Source of the DNA: Campylobacter concisus
Lineage (GTDB): Bacteria > Campylobacterota > Campylobacteria > Campylobacterales > Campylobacteraceae
Reading direction: 5' to 3'
Length of the DNA stretch: 64,000 nucleotides
Assembly (NCBI RefSeq): GCF_015229955.1
Contig: NZ_JAAKYZ010000001.1
Coordinates: forward strand, 558,001 to 622,000
Of this stretch, positions 17,670 through 27,661 are shown one piece after another. Every line of letters starts with the position of its first letter. Positions within the stretch are counted from its first letter, which is position 1. Made by a program: the position numbers and the translations under genes. The notes beneath the pieces were generated by a model. The model saw only the letters and a list, made by a program, of their open reading frames with translations, did not search any database and was not told where the DNA came from.

Positions 17670-19802
17670 ATTTTACGACATATCTTATTTACAATTTTTG
17701 TTTGCATTTTTATATATTTTGGTATAGCAACAGCTGCTCCAACTGCTGATTTTGTTGGTTCGCTTGGACAAAGTCTTGGTGCTTTAAATATCAAATATTT
17801 TGGACTTATCGCGTATGTTTATCCATTTTTATTGATCATTTTGGGCTATTTTGTCTATAAAAATTTTAAGAAATTTGATTTTGATTTTGCTCAGTTTTTG
17901 GTAGGAATTTTCCTCTTTTTTGTAGCTTTTTTGATGTTTCAAGCCTTGAGTGCTTCAAGTGTAAATGGCGGTATAATTGGAAATTTTATAGTTAGTGCCT
18001 TAAAAGAGGTGATCGGTTCTATCGGCACTGCTGTTGCTATACTTATGATGTTTATTATCTCACTTGGGCTTGCTTTTAGAGAAAATTTTATCATTGTTTT
18101 AAGAAAGGCGTTTGTGGATAAAGAGATAAAAGTCCATGAAGAGAGAAATTTAAAAGAGATAAAACAAAAACAACTTCCAAAAATCGAACGCAAAAAACAA
18201 AAGAATAATGATATAAAAGAAGAAGAGCTTATAGAAGCTCAGGTACTAAATGATGATGAGCAGAATTTAGATGAAGAGCTAGAGCCTGAGCCAGAAAAAG
18301 AGAGCAAGGCCTCGACTATAAACGGAGTTGAAATTTTAAACGAAGTGGCTGAAAATAAGAAGTTGCTTGATCAAATAGAGCGAGGAAATGTGGAAAAGCC
18401 AAAGAATTTTGTCTTGCCACCGCTTAAATTTTTAAACGATCCGCCAAAACGCTCGCATAGTGTCAATGAAGCTGAAATCGATCAACAAATTTCTAATTTG
18501 CTTGATAAACTCCGTAAGTTTAAAATAGATGGCGATGTGGTTAGAACTTATACTGGGCCTATCGTCACGACATTTGAGTTTCGTCCAGCCCCACATATCA
18601 AGGTAAGTAAAATTTTAACACTTCAAGATGACCTAGCGATGGCACTAAAGGCTCAAACGATCCGTATCCAAGCGCCGATCCCTGGTAAAGATGTGGTAGG
18701 CATCGAGGTACCAAATCAAAATTTAGAAACTATATACCTAAAAGAAATTTTAGAGAGCGAAGTCTTTAAAAATGCAAGTAGCCCGCTAACTATGGCGCTT
18801 GGCAAAGATATCGTCGGTGCCCCTTTTGTGACAGACCTTAAAAAACTACCTCATTTGCTAATCGCTGGAACTACAGGATCTGGCAAAAGTGTGGGTATAA
18901 ACGCGATGCTTTTAAGCTTGCTTTATAGAAATAGCCCGCAAACTTTACGTCTAATGATGATCGATCCAAAAATGCTTGAATTTAGCATATATAACGACAT
19001 CCCACATCTTCTAACTCCAGTTATCACAGAGGCTAAAAAGGCGATCACTGCACTTGCCAATATGGTCGCTGAGATGGAGCGAAGATATAAGATAATGAGC
19101 CAAACTCGTACGAAAAATATAGAGAGCTACAATGAAAAGATGAAAGAGGAAGGCGGCGAGCAGTTTCCATACATCGTTGTGATCATAGACGAGCTAGCTG
19201 ATCTTATGATGACTAGTGGCAAGGATGTGGAGCTTTATATCGGCCGCCTAGCACAGATGGCAAGAGCTAGCGGCATACACTTGATAGTGGCAACCCAGCG
19301 CCCAAGCGTTGATGTCGTGACTGGCCTTATAAAGGCAAATTTGCCAAGTAGAATAAGTTATAGGGTAGGGCAGAGGATCGATAGTAAGGTCATCCTTGAT
19401 CAAATGGGAGCTGAGAGCTTGCTTGGACGAGGAGATATGTTATTTACACCTCCTGGAAGTCCTGGTGTGATCAGACTTCATGCACCATTTGCTAGCGAGA
19501 AAGAGATAGAAACGGTTGTAAATTTCTTAAAAGAGCAACAAGATGTAGTTTATGATGAGAAATTCTTAATAGAAGAAGGCACAAGCGGAAGTGTGGCCGC
19601 TGGTACTCTAGGAGAAGATGAGCTTGACGAGCTTTACGAAGAGGCCAAAGAGATCATTTTAAGTGAGCAAAAAACGTCGATCAGTTATCTGCAAAGACGT
19701 CTAAAAATAGGTTACAACAAAGCTGCAAACATAATAGAGCAAATGGAAAAAATGGGTGTTTTAAGCCCAGTGAATGCAAAAGGACAAAGAGAAATTTTAT
19801 AG
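17670..19802 (+). CDS. ftsK: DNA translocase FtsK, apparent ATT start
   Basis: From 17670 the frame is open for 710 residues. The N-terminus has four hydrophobic segments, beginning LRHILFTIFVCIFIYFG. A charged linker follows, then the motor: Walker A GTTGSGKSVG, Walker B VVIIDELADLM, and the gamma winged helix (SISYLQRRLKIGYNKAANII). No ATG, GTG or TTG occurs in frame between the TGA at 17610 and the TTG at 17832, and that TTG lies after the first membrane helix. An AAAGGA site (17658-17663) sits 6 bases before ATT at 17670, so ATT is my proposed start. FtsK segregates chromosomes at the septum. It is shorter than many FtsK proteins because the linker is short. Confidence 0.85.
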   Translation: MLRHILFTIFVCIFIYFGIATAAPTADFVGSLGQSLGALNIKYFGLIAYVYPFLLIILGYFVYKNFKKFDFDFAQFLVGIFLFFVAFLMFQALSASSVNGGIIGNFIVSALKEVIGSIGTAVAILMMFIISLGLAFRENFIIVLRKAFVDKEIKVHEERNLKEIKQKQLPKIERKKQKNNDIKEEELIEAQVLNDDEQNLDEELEPEPEKESKASTINGVEILNEVAENKKLLDQIERGNVEKPKNFVLPPLKFLNDPPKRSHSVNEAEIDQQISNLLDKLRKFKIDGDVVRTYTGPIVTTFEFRPAPHIKVSKILTLQDDLAMALKAQTIRIQAPIPGKDVVGIEVPNQNLETIYLKEILESEVFKNASSPLTMALGKDIVGAPFVTDLKKLPHLLIAGTTGSGKSVGINAMLLSLLYRNSPQTLRLMMIDPKMLEFSIYNDIPHLLTPVITEAKKAITALANMVAEMERRYKIMSQTRTKNIESYNEKMKEEGGEQFPYIVVIIDELADLMMTSGKDVELYIGRLAQMARASGIHLIVATQRPSVDVVTGLIKANLPSRISYRVGQRIDSKVILDQMGAESLLGRGDMLFTPPGSPGVIRLHAPFASEKEIETVVNFLKEQQDVVYDEKFLIEEGTSGSVAAGTLGEDELDELYEEAKEIILSEQKTSISYLQRRLKIGYNKAANIIEQMEKMGVLSPVNAKGQREIL

Positions 19803-19824
19803 CTAAAGTCATAAATTGCTTTAA

Positions 19825-19858
19825 TTTTAGAATTTTAATTTTTATTAAAATTCTAAAA
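19825..19858. repeat. Perfect 15-bp AT-rich inverted repeat after ftsK
   Basis: The arm TTTTAGAATTTTAAT (19825-19839) is the exact reverse complement of 19844-19858, with a TTTT loop. It lies 22 bases after the ftsK stop and directly before the tRNA promoter. It may terminate ftsK transcription, although the stem is nearly all A/T and no T-tail follows. It could also extrude as a cruciform. Confidence 0.6.
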
Positions 19859-19862
19859 AGTC

Positions 19863-19891
19863 TTGACAAAGCACATTAAAATCTATATAAT
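19863..19891 (+). promoter_or_regulatory. Consensus promoter of the tRNA-Gln/tRNA-fMet unit
   Basis: TTGACA (19863-19868), 17 bases, TATAAT (19886-19891): a perfect sigma-70 promoter, unusual in this genome, where -35 boxes are usually weak. It lies 18 bases before the tRNA-Gln 5' end, fitting a highly expressed stable-RNA unit. Confidence 0.88.
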
Positions 19892-19909
19892 TACAAATCT
19901 TAAAAACAT

Positions 19910-19984
19910 TGGGGTATCGCCAAGCGGTAAGGCAACTGGTTTTGGTCCAGTCATTCAGAGGTTCGAATCCTCTTACCCCATCCA
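19910..19984 (+). tRNA. tRNA-Gln (anticodon TTG)
   Basis: TGGGGTA at the 5' end pairs with TACCCCA, followed by discriminator T and encoded CCA. The anticodon loop GGTTTTGGTCC carries TTG. AGGTTCGAATCCT is the T-arm. It closely resembles E. coli tRNA-Gln in sequence. First gene of a two-tRNA transcript. Confidence 0.97.
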
Positions 19985-20009
19985 CTTTTAAATCCAAAAT
20001 AATACTTAT

Positions 20010-20084
<75 letters not shown>

Positions 20085-20113
20085 AATGCCCATTAATTTT
20101 ACCATCCTTTAAC

Positions 20114-20554
20114 TTATGCACCAATCCCCACACCATCACGTATATCATCAACATTGAGATGAACGTAGTGTAAGCTACTTTTAATATCCGTATGACCCAT
20201 AAAAGCCATCAGTTTATGTGCATTAAATCCCTTCAAACTCACTAACCTAGAAGCCACTGTATGGCGTAATACGTATAGTCCGTGAGTATTGTTTTCTCCC
20301 TTATATCCTAGATAGGTCTTTACTGCACCCCACATTCTACCGCTGCTATCGATGTTTAAGTGTGTTATGGGGCACTTATCAAGAGGTAAGTTTTTGCAGT
20401 TGTCATAAGCACCTTGAGATACCCAGTAGTAAGCCATACGAAGCACTTGGTCGTCTTTTGTTTCAGTAAAGAGTTTACGAGCCTCTATTTTACTTAAGCT
20501 CTTAGCTATTTCTAAGCGTTGTTTTATGGCTTTGAAGACTAGAATAGTTTTGTT
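20114..20554 (-). pseudogene. Tyrosine recombinase (integrase) C-terminal remnant
   Basis: Only the catalytic C-terminus is left. LRHTVASRL gives the HxxR box, and FMGHTDIKSSLHYVHLN gives the second histidine and the nucleophilic tyrosine; the first catalytic arginine is absent. The frame is open from 20554 with no ATG; the earliest plausible start is GTG at 20446 (110 residues). An intact phage or island integrase is about 350-400 residues. It points toward tRNA-fMet, a plausible attachment site, so it probably marks an element that has been lost. No other phage genes are near. It is unlikely to be active. Confidence 0.75.
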
Positions 20555-20672
20555 TTAATATGTAAAAAGAAAGATTAGTAAAAAATAGGTTTCATAACTT
20601 TTAAATATAAAAAAGAGAAATTCCTACCTAGTATTGTTTTATGGATTATTGGTATAAATTTAAAAATGCAGG

Positions 20673-20688
20673 AGGGGCAAATGCCCCT
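20673..20688 (-). terminator. Terminator of cytochrome c553 gene
   Basis: AGGGGC-AAAT-GCCCCT is a perfect 6-bp stem just after the cytochrome c stop on the minus strand, followed there by CCTGCATTTTTAAATTT. Confidence 0.75.
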
Positions 20689-20693
20689 AATTA

Positions 20694-20996
20694 TTATTTT
20701 AAAGTTTGGATGTATTCAGCTACTGCTTTTGCATCTTCGTCGCTCATTGGAGTAGCGATTGGTTTCATCATAGCGCCAAGACCAAATTTATTTGCTCCTG
20801 TTTTATAACCCTTTAGTGCCTCTTCGATAGCTGCTGCATCAAGAGATGTTAAAGCTGGAACTTTATTATTAAACATTTTTTCAGCTTTTGCACCATGACA
20901 GGCGATGCATTTTTTGTAGATAGCAGCACCATCTGCAGCAAAGGCAGCAGTTGAAAGTAGAGCCGCAACGCTAGAAACAATTAGTAATTTTTTCAT
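20694..20996 (-). CDS. Periplasmic monohaem cytochrome c (c553 type)
   Basis: 100 residues: signal peptide MKKLLIVSSVAALLSTAAFA, then haem-binding CIACH (CXXCH) and a distal methionine candidate in MMKPIATPMSDEDAKAVAEYI, the usual class I cytochrome c ending. It carries electrons in the periplasm, most likely from the bc1 complex to the cbb3 oxidase or a peroxidase. In C. jejuni the equivalent gene also lies beside the heptose genes. A minus-strand TATAAT lies at 21025-21030 and an AGGATG site precedes the ATG. Single-gene unit with its own terminator. Confidence 0.93.
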   Translation of the reverse strand: MKKLLIVSSVAALLSTAAFAADGAAIYKKCIACHGAKAEKMFNNKVPALTSLDAAAIEEALKGYKTGANKFGLGAMMKPIATPMSDEDAKAVAEYIQTLK

Positions 20997-21024
20997 TTTT
21001 CATCCTTTGTAAAAAAGTTTATGC

Positions 21025-21030
21025 ATTATA
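21025..21030 (-). promoter_or_regulatory. -10 box of the cytochrome c553 gene
   Basis: On the minus strand GTACTATAATGC contains TATAAT, about 29 bases before the start codon at 20996. It is divergent from the gmhB promoter. Confidence 0.6.
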
Positions 21031-21075
21031 GTACAAAAAGGTAAATTCGCAAGAAGCTAGTTAAAATATTTTGGC

Positions 21076-21081
21076 TATAAT
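21076..21081 (+). promoter_or_regulatory. -10 box of gmhB, implying a leaderless transcript
   Basis: TTTTGGCTATAAT ends at 21081, only 6 bases before the gmhB ATG at 21088. A start site about 7 bases after the box would fall on the ATG itself. No purine-rich ribosome site is present upstream. Confidence 0.6.
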
Positions 21082-21087
21082 CACCAA

Positions 21088-21603
21088 ATGAATAAAAATG
21101 AGCCTATTAAAGCACTTTTTCTGGATAGAGACGGCGTAATAAACGAAGATGCTGGATATGTTTACGAGATAAAAGATTTTAAATTTATCGATGGCGTTTT
21201 TGATGCTTTAAGAGGATTTGCCAAGGCTGGCTACAAGCTCTTTGTCGTGACAAATCAATCAGGCATCGGCAGGGGCTACTACACGCAGGAGCAGTTTGAT
21301 ACTCTAAATAAATTTATGCTTGAAATTTTCAAAAAAGAGCAAATTTTTATCACCAAAGTCTACTTTTGCCCGCATGCCCCAGAGGCGGATTGCGCTTGCA
21401 GAAAACCAAATCCAAAAATGATACTTGATGCTTGCAAAGAGTTTGACATAGACCTTGAAAACTCGCTCATGATAGGTGATAAGCCAAGCGACTTCGAGGC
21501 TGGCAAAAGAGCTGGTGTGGGCAGAAATTTCTTGCTTGATGGCATAAATTTTAAAGATGTAAGAGATGTTTTAAATAAGCTAAAAAAGGAAAAATCACTA
21601 TGA
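21088..21603 (+). CDS. gmhB: D-glycero-beta-D-manno-heptose-1,7-bisphosphate 7-phosphatase
   Basis: 171-residue HAD-family phosphatase. LFLDRDGVINED holds the nucleophile and acid/base aspartates; VVTNQSGIGRGYY is motif II; the zinc-binding loop is CPHAPEADCACRKPNP; GDKPSDFEAGKRAGV is the C-terminal motif. It removes the C7 phosphate in ADP-heptose synthesis for the lipooligosaccharide core. First of four overlapping genes (gmhB, hldD, hldE, gmhA), the order known in Campylobacter. The stop overlaps the hldD ATG by 4 bases. The -10 box lies almost on the start codon. Confidence 0.95.
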   Translation: MNKNEPIKALFLDRDGVINEDAGYVYEIKDFKFIDGVFDALRGFAKAGYKLFVVTNQSGIGRGYYTQEQFDTLNKFMLEIFKKEQIFITKVYFCPHAPEADCACRKPNPKMILDACKEFDIDLENSLMIGDKPSDFEAGKRAGVGRNFLLDGINFKDVRDVLNKLKKEKSL

Positions 21604-22589
21604 ATTTAAACGGAAAAAAGATAGTTATAACTGGTGGCGCTGGCTTTATCGGCTCAGCTTTGGCGCACTATTTTGATGAAAACTATAAAGATGCTCACGT
21701 GCTTGTCGTGGATAAATTTAGAAACGACGAGACATTTAGCAATGGCAACCTAAAAAGCTTTGGCCATTTTAAAAATTTGCTTGGCTTTAAGGGTGAAATT
21801 TACGCTGGTGACATCAACGATGAGAGCACGCTTGAGAAGATAAAGAGCTTTCGTCCAGACGTCATCTACCACGAGGCAGCGATCTCTGACACCACTGTAA
21901 AAGAACAAGACGAGCTAATAAAAACAAATGTAAATGCCTTTGTAAATTTGCTTGATATCTGCGAGAGTCTGGGCGCAAAGATGATCTACGCTAGCTCAGG
22001 GGCGACTTATGGCAACGCAAAGAGCCCGCAAACCGTTGGCGAATGCGAAGCGCCAAATAATGTCTATGGCTTTAGCAAGCTAAGCATGGATAATATCAAT
22101 AAAATTTACGCAAAGCGCGGCGTGAGCGTGGTTGGGCTGAGGTATTTTAACGTCTTTGGCAAGGGCGAGTTTTTTAAAAACAAAACCGCCTCGATGGTGC
22201 TTCAGTTTGGACTTCAAATTTTAGCTGGAAAGACCCCAAGGCTATTTGAGAGCAGCGACCAGATCAAAAGAGATTTTGTCTATATAAAAGATATCATTGA
22301 CGCAAATATAAAAGCGCTTGATGCACCAAGTGGCGTCTATAACGCAGCTACTGGCAAGGCTAGAAGCTTTCAAGATATCGCTGACATCTTGCAACGCGAG
22401 ATCGGCGTAAATTTAGGCAACGAATATATCAAAAATCCATTTATCGGCTCATACCAGTTTCACACAGAGGCCGACGTAGCCCCAGCTCGCGAGGCATTTG
22501 GCTTTAGCGCGACTTGGAGCTTGGAAGAGGCGATAAAAGATTATTTGCCAGAGATAAAGAGAATTTATAAGGAAGAGATAAATGGCTAA
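21600..22589 (+). CDS. hldD: ADP-glyceromanno-heptose 6-epimerase
   Basis: 329-residue SDR-family epimerase. ITGGAGFIGSALAHYF is the NAD(P)-binding Gly motif; ASSGATYGNAKSP and YGFSKLSMD supply the catalytic Ser/Thr, Tyr and Lys. It converts ADP-D-glycero- to ADP-L-glycero-D-manno-heptose, the donor for core heptosyltransferases. It overlaps gmhB by 4 and hldE by 8 bases, so translation of the whole block is probably coupled. Confidence 0.95.
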   Translation: MNLNGKKIVITGGAGFIGSALAHYFDENYKDAHVLVVDKFRNDETFSNGNLKSFGHFKNLLGFKGEIYAGDINDESTLEKIKSFRPDVIYHEAAISDTTVKEQDELIKTNVNAFVNLLDICESLGAKMIYASSGATYGNAKSPQTVGECEAPNNVYGFSKLSMDNINKIYAKRGVSVVGLRYFNVFGKGEFFKNKTASMVLQFGLQILAGKTPRLFESSDQIKRDFVYIKDIIDANIKALDAPSGVYNAATGKARSFQDIADILQREIGVNLGNEYIKNPFIGSYQFHTEADVAPAREAFGFSATWSLEEAIKDYLPEIKRIYKEEING

Positions 22590-24000
22590 GAGAGTTAAAA
22601 TTTTAGTCGTTGGCGACCTTATGCTGGACCACTACATCTGGGGCAGTTGTGATCGCATCTCACCTGAAGCTCCAGTGCAGGTAGTAAAGATAAATAATGA
22701 AACCTACACGCTTGGTGGCGCTGGCAACGTGGTTAGAAATTTACTCTCACTTGGCGCAGATGTGAGCGTAGCTAGCGTCTTAGGAGATGATGAGGCCGGC
22801 AAAAAGATAAAAGATAGGCTCGCTGAGATAAATGTAAAAGATGAGCTCATTCTTACTGAAAAAGGACGCGAAAGCTCGATAAAAAGCCGTATCATGGCAT
22901 CGCACCAGCAAGTTGTCAGGATCGATAAAGAGAGCGTTGTCAAGATAAATTTAGAAGATGAGCTCGTCTCAAAAGTAAAAGAAAACCTTGCAAATTTTAA
23001 GGCCGTCTTGCTAAGTGACTACGGCAAAGGCGTGCTTAGCGAAAAGGTCTGCCAAGAGATCATAAACGAGTGCGTGAGGCTAAATATCCCAGTACTTATT
23101 GATCCAAAAGGCAGCGACTACTCAAAGTATAAAAACGCGACCCTTCTAACGCCAAATAAAAAAGAGGCGAGTGAGGCTACAAATTTAAAGATAAAAGACA
23201 AGACCGAGCTTGAAAAGGCGATAAAACAGCTAAAAGATGAGCTAAATTTGACCTATTCGATCATCACGATCTCAGAAGAGGGCATCGCGCTATATGATGA
23301 CAAATTGCACATCTTTGCGGCAAAAGCAAAAGAGGTCTTTGACGTCACTGGCGCTGGAGATACGGTGCTGGCTACACTTGGCTACATGCTAGCAACTGGG
23401 GCTGATATAAAAGAGGCGATCAAGATAGCAAACCTCGCAGCAGCCGTCGTAGTGGCTAAGATCGGCAGCGCAACGGCTAGCTTTAGCGAGATCGAGCAGC
23501 TGCTAAATAGCTCATTTGGGGCAAATTTCGAGCATAAGCTCAAAAGCGTTGAGGAGCTAGAAGAAATTTTGAGTCAAAAGGATAAGAAAAAGGTTGTTTT
23601 CACAAACGGCTGCTTTGATATATTGCACGCTGGACACGTAAAATACCTATCGCGCGCAAGAGAGCTTGGCGATCTTTTGGTTGTCGGGCTAAACTCGGAC
23701 GCTTCAGTTAAGAGGCTAAAAGGCGAGGCTAGGCCTATAAATTCGCAAGATGATAGAGCCTGCGTGCTAAGTGGGCTTGGATTTGTTGATTATGTCGTGA
23801 TTTTTGATGAGGATACGCCATTAAATTTGATAACAAAGATAAAGCCTGACGTGCTTGTAAAAGGGGCTGATTATAAAGATAAAGAGGTCGTTGGCAGCGA
23901 GATCGTAAAAGAGGTCAGGCTGATTGACTTTGTAGATGGTAAAAGCACAACAGGGATAATAAAAAGGATAAAAGATGCTAAAAACGATGATAAAAAATGA
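22582..24000 (+). CDS. hldE: Bifunctional heptose-7-phosphate kinase / heptose-1-phosphate adenylyltransferase
   Basis: 472 residues, both domains present. Residues 1 to about 320 are a PfkB-type sugar kinase ([30 protein letters not shown] with the catalytic aspartate). The last 130 or so are a cytidylyltransferase-fold domain with [19 protein letters not shown] (HxGH) and STTGIIKRI. It phosphorylates heptose-7-phosphate at C1, then, after GmhB acts, adds AMP. Normal fused length. It overlaps hldD by 8 bases and gmhA by 26. Confidence 0.95.
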   Translation: MAKRVKILVVGDLMLDHYIWGSCDRISPEAPVQVVKINNETYTLGGAGNVVRNLLSLGADVSVASVLGDDEAGKKIKDRLAEINVKDELILTEKGRESSIKSRIMASHQQVVRIDKESVVKINLEDELVSKVKENLANFKAVLLSDYGKGVLSEKVCQEIINECVRLNIPVLIDPKGSDYSKYKNATLLTPNKKEASEATNLKIKDKTELEKAIKQLKDELNLTYSIITISEEGIALYDDKLHIFAAKAKEVFDVTGAGDTVLATLGYMLATGADIKEAIKIANLAAAVVVAKIGSATASFSEIEQLLNSSFGANFEHKLKSVEELEEILSQKDKKKVVFTNGCFDILHAGHVKYLSRARELGDLLVVGLNSDASVKRLKGEARPINSQDDRACVLSGLGFVDYVVIFDEDTPLNLITKIKPDVLVKGADYKDKEVVGSEIVKEVRLIDFVDGKSTTGIIKRIKDAKNDDKK

Positions 24001-24544
24001 GCTCGAGGCTCACCAAAAGGCCTTTAATGAGCATGTAAATTTGCTAGGTAGCTTGGAGCGTGCTTGCCAGATGGTGGCTGATACGCTAAAAAATGGCAAA
24101 AAGGTGCTGATATGTGGTAACGGCGGCTCTGCAGCGGATGCTCAGCACTTTGCAGCCGAACTAACTGGCAGATATAAAAGCGAGCGCCAGCCACTTCCTG
24201 GCATCGCGCTAACTACTGATACTTCGGCACTTACGGCCATTGGCAACGACTACGGCTTTGACTATGTTTTCTCACGTCAGTTTGAGGCCTTGGCTCGTCC
24301 TGGTGACTTGCTTGTGGCGATCTCAACGAGTGGCAACAGTAAAAATGTCCTTGAGGCTATAAGAAGTGCCAAGAAAATGGGCGCATCGGTACTTGGGCTT
24401 AGTGGCAAAGGCGGTGGTGCTATGAATGAAGGATGTGATCTAAATTTAGTCGTTAGCTCAAGCGATACTGCAAGGATACAAGAGTCGCACATATTTTTTA
24501 TTCACACGATCTGCCAGGCCGTAGACGAGGCTTTTAGGGGCTAA
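23975..24544 (+). CDS. gmhA: Sedoheptulose-7-phosphate isomerase
   Basis: 189-residue SIS-domain protein with [21 protein letters not shown] and a C-terminal helix [17 protein letters not shown]. It makes D-glycero-D-manno-heptose-7-phosphate, the first step of the pathway encoded by this operon. The start at 23975 has AAAGGA 6 bases upstream; a second in-frame ATG at 23987 is possible. It lies largely in a different frame over the last 26 bases of hldE. Confidence 0.94.
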   Translation: MLKTMIKNELEAHQKAFNEHVNLLGSLERACQMVADTLKNGKKVLICGNGGSAADAQHFAAELTGRYKSERQPLPGIALTTDTSALTAIGNDYGFDYVFSRQFEALARPGDLLVAISTSGNSKNVLEAIRSAKKMGASVLGLSGKGGGAMNEGCDLNLVVSSSDTARIQESHIFFIHTICQAVDEAFRG

Positions 24545-24545
24545 A

Positions 24546-24941
24546 ATGCAAGAAGCGATGGATAAATTTTTAAGTGATCCAAGCGAGCAAAATGAGGTAA
24601 ATTTGATATCGGCTTTGAAAAAGGCTACTTTTTTAGCTCCAGTGCTTTTAAATCAAGCACTCGCAAAGCCTGATGGCGGCGTAGTTTATGAGGAAGAGGG
24701 CTCAAATATCAAATTTATCCTGCTTGAAGATGAGGGCGAAAAGCTTAGCTATTTTCCAGCATTTACTAGCAAAGAGGCGATGAAGCTTTGGCGAAACGAC
24801 AGTGAGCAAGAGAGCATTGAGATAGAGCTAAAAGAGTATCTTGCGATGCTAAAAGAGAGTAGTTACGCTGGAGTTGTGATAGATGCATTTAGCTATGATT
24901 TTATTCTTAAAAAAGATCAGATAGCAAAAATTTTAGACTAA
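24546..24941 (+). CDS. SseB-family protein
   Basis: 131 residues with the SseB N-terminal-type domain: helical start MDKFLSDPSEQNEVNLISAL, then ATFLAPVLL and a strand-rich core with LSYFPAFTSKEAMKLW. Function of the family is unclear (the name comes from an E. coli enhanced-serine-sensitivity phenotype). It starts 1 base after the gmhA stop, so it rides on the heptose operon, though no link to lipooligosaccharide is known to me. Confidence 0.75.
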   Translation: MQEAMDKFLSDPSEQNEVNLISALKKATFLAPVLLNQALAKPDGGVVYEEEGSNIKFILLEDEGEKLSYFPAFTSKEAMKLWRNDSEQESIEIELKEYLAMLKESSYAGVVIDAFSYDFILKKDQIAKILD

Positions 24942-25039
24942 AATTTTTATCGCACTATTGCCAAAGTCGCTGATTTGCTATTTAGCAAGTTTTTATTAAT
25001 TTTAAGCTAAAATCAGCCAAGCTAAATTTAAGGAAAAAA

Positions 25040-27661
25040 ATGAAAGACAATCTACTTGAATTAACTCAAGATATCGCTTCAGTTGATATCGAAGATTCTA
25101 TAAAAAATAGCTATCTTGACTACTCTATGAGCGTCATCGTCGGACGTGCTTTGCCTGACGCTAGAGACGGACTAAAGCCAGTTCATAGAAGAATTTTATA
25201 CGCTATGGATAACCTCGGCGTTGGCAGCAGAAGTGCTTATATGAAGTCAGCTCGTATCGTCGGTGAAGTCATCGGTAAGTACCACCCACACGGCGACACA
25301 GCGGTTTATGACGCACTTGTTCGTATGGCTCAGAAATTTTCTATGCGTTATCCAGTCGTTGATGGACAAGGAAACTTTGGCTCGATTGATGGCGACAGCG
25401 CAGCTGCGATGCGTTATACCGAAGCTAGAATGACTATGCTTACTGAAGAGCTTTTAAAAGATATCGATAAAGATACGGTTGATTTTATACCAAACTACGA
25501 TGATAGAGAGGTCGAGCCAGATGTTTTGCCTAGCCGTGTGCCAAATTTATTATTAAACGGCTCAAGTGGTATCGCTGTTGGTATGGCGACAAATATCCCG
25601 CCACACAGCCTTGATGAGCTAATAGACGGTCTTTTGCTTCTTCTTGAAAACAAAGAAGCAACACTTGAAGAGGTGATGGAATTTATAAAAGGTCCAGACT
25701 TCCCAACTGGCGGTATCATCTTTGGTAAAAAGGGCATCATAGAGGCCTACCGCACAGGTCGTGGCAGGGTCAAACTAAGAGCTAAAACTCACATAGAAAA
25801 AAAGCCAAACAAAGACGTCATAGTAATCGACGAGCTACCTTATCAGACAAACAAAGCTAGGCTCATCGAGCAGATCGCCGAGCTTGTAAAAGATAAGCAG
25901 ATAGATGGCATCAGCGAGGTTAGAGACGAGTCTGACAAGGACGGCATCCGCGTAGTCATCGAGCTAAAACGCGACGCTATGAGCGACATCGTGCTAAATA
26001 ATCTCTTTAAATCAACCACGATGGAGAGCACTTTTGGCGTTATTATGCTTGCTATTAATAACAAAGAGCCAAAGGTGTTTAACCTTATCGAGCTACTTAA
26101 GCTATTTTTAAATCACAGAAAAACCGTTATCATTAGAAGGACGATATTTGAGCTTGAAAAAGCGCGCGCAAGAGCCCACATCTTAGAGGGTCTAAAGATC
26201 GCACTTGATAACATCGACGAGGTGATCGAGCTTATTAGAAATAGTGCTGATACGGCGGTTGCTAGAGAGGGCTTGATGAGTAAATTTAACCTCTCAGAGC
26301 TTCAAGCAAACGCTATCCTTGATATGCGTCTAAGCAAGCTTACAGGCCTAGAGAGAGAAAAACTAGAGGCCGAGCTAGCCGAGCTTATGGCTGAGATCGC
26401 AAGACTTGATGAAATTTTAAAGAGCGAGACATTGCTTGAAAATTTGATCAAAGAAGAGCTTCTTGAGATCAAAAATAAATTTAAAGTACCAAGAGTGACT
26501 GAGATCGTCGATGACTACGATGATATCGATATCGAAGACCTCATACCAAATGAAAATATGGTCGTAACAATAACTCACCGAGGCTACATCAAGCGTGTGC
26601 CAAGCAAGCAGTACGAGAAGCAAAAACGTGGTGGCAAGGGCAAAGTAGCGGTCACGACATACGATGATGACTTTATAGAGAGTTTCTTTACTTCAAATAC
26701 CCACGACACGCTTATGTTTGTGACTGACCGCGGACAGCTATACTGGCTAAAAGTCTATAAGATCCCAGAGGGAAGCCGCACAGCAAAGGGCAAAGCAGTT
26801 GTAAATTTGATTCAGTTGCAGCCTGATGAGAAGATCAAAGCGATCATCCCAACGACTGACTTTGACGAGAGCAAGTCTCTAGCATTCTTCACTAAAAACG
26901 GCATCGTAAAACGCACAAATTTAAGTGAGTTTAAAAACATCCGCTCAGTTGGTGTAAGAGCTATAAGCCTTGATGAGAACGACGAGCTTGTAACTGCGCT
27001 CATCGCTCAAACATATGATGATATGCCAGTCACTGACCCAGAAAATGAGCTAAGCGTAGAGACTGAGGTGCTTGAAGTTGAAGAGCTTCAAAATGAGATC
27101 GATGAAGATAATGTAAATGCTGAAGAGGATGCAAACTCAGGCGATGAGACAATGCTATTTGTCGTTACTAAAAAGGGTATGTGTCTTAAATTTAAAATCA
27201 GCAAGGTTCGCCAAATGGGAAGAACTGCACGTGGCGTAACTGGCATTAAATTTAAAGAGCCAGGCGATGAAGTCGTAGGCGCAGCAGTCATCGAAAGCAA
27301 TGACCAAGAAATTTTAAGCATATCTCAAAAAGGTATCGGCAAGCGCACAACCGCTGATGAGTACCGCTTGACAAACCGCGGTGGCAAAGGTGTCATCTGC
27401 ATGAAGCTAACAAGCAGAACAGGCGATCTAGTGGGTGTTGTGATGGTTGATGAAGAGCAAGATCTTATGGCTCTAACATCAAGCGGCAAGATGATAAGAG
27501 TAGATATGCAAAGCATCCGCAAAGCAGGACGCAATACAAGCGGCGTGATCGTCGTAAATGTTGATGGTGATGATGTTGTAAGTATCGCAAGATGCCCTAA
27601 GGCAGATGATGGCGAGGATGAGGACGAAGCACCAAGCGAAGATATGGGGCTTTTGGAATAA
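25040..27661 (+). CDS. gyrA: DNA gyrase subunit A
   Basis: 873 residues, complete. The catalytic tyrosine is Y126 in [11 protein letters not shown]. The quinolone-determining region reads [11 protein letters not shown] with T87 and D91, which are the unmutated residues (E. coli S83/D87 positions). The GyrA box is KQKRGGKGK at the start of the C-terminal beta-pinwheel. A very acidic insert (about residues 670-710, [19 protein letters not shown]) splits the pinwheel, and the C-terminus is also acidic. GyrA introduces negative supercoils with GyrB. Its last codons overlap the sigma-54 promoter of flgP. Confidence 0.98.
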   Translation: MKDNLLELTQDIASVDIEDSIKNSYLDYSMSVIVGRALPDARDGLKPVHRRILYAMDNLGVGSRSAYMKSARIVGEVIGKYHPHGDTAVYDALVRMAQKFSMRYPVVDGQGNFGSIDGDSAAAMRYTEARMTMLTEELLKDIDKDTVDFIPNYDDREVEPDVLPSRVPNLLLNGSSGIAVGMATNIPPHSLDELIDGLLLLLENKEATLEEVMEFIKGPDFPTGGIIFGKKGIIEAYRTGRGRVKLRAKTHIEKKPNKDVIVIDELPYQTNKARLIEQIAELVKDKQIDGISEVRDESDKDGIRVVIELKRDAMSDIVLNNLFKSTTMESTFGVIMLAINNKEPKVFNLIELLKLFLNHRKTVIIRRTIFELEKARARAHILEGLKIALDNIDEVIELIRNSADTAVAREGLMSKFNLSELQANAILDMRLSKLTGLEREKLEAELAELMAEIARLDEILKSETLLENLIKEELLEIKNKFKVPRVTEIVDDYDDIDIEDLIPNENMVVTITHRGYIKRVPSKQYEKQKRGGKGKVAVTTYDDDFIESFFTSNTHDTLMFVTDRGQLYWLKVYKIPEGSRTAKGKAVVNLIQLQPDEKIKAIIPTTDFDESKSLAFFTKNGIVKRTNLSEFKNIRSVGVRAISLDENDELVTALIAQTYDDMPVTDPENELSVETEVLEVEELQNEIDEDNVNAEEDANSGDETMLFVVTKKGMCLKFKISKVRQMGRTARGVTGIKFKEPGDEVVGAAVIESNDQEILSISQKGIGKRTTADEYRLTNRGGKGVICMKLTSRTGDLVGVVMVDEEQDLMALTSSGKMIRVDMQSIRKAGRNTSGVIVVNVDGDDVVSIARCPKADDGEDEDEAPSEDMGLLE

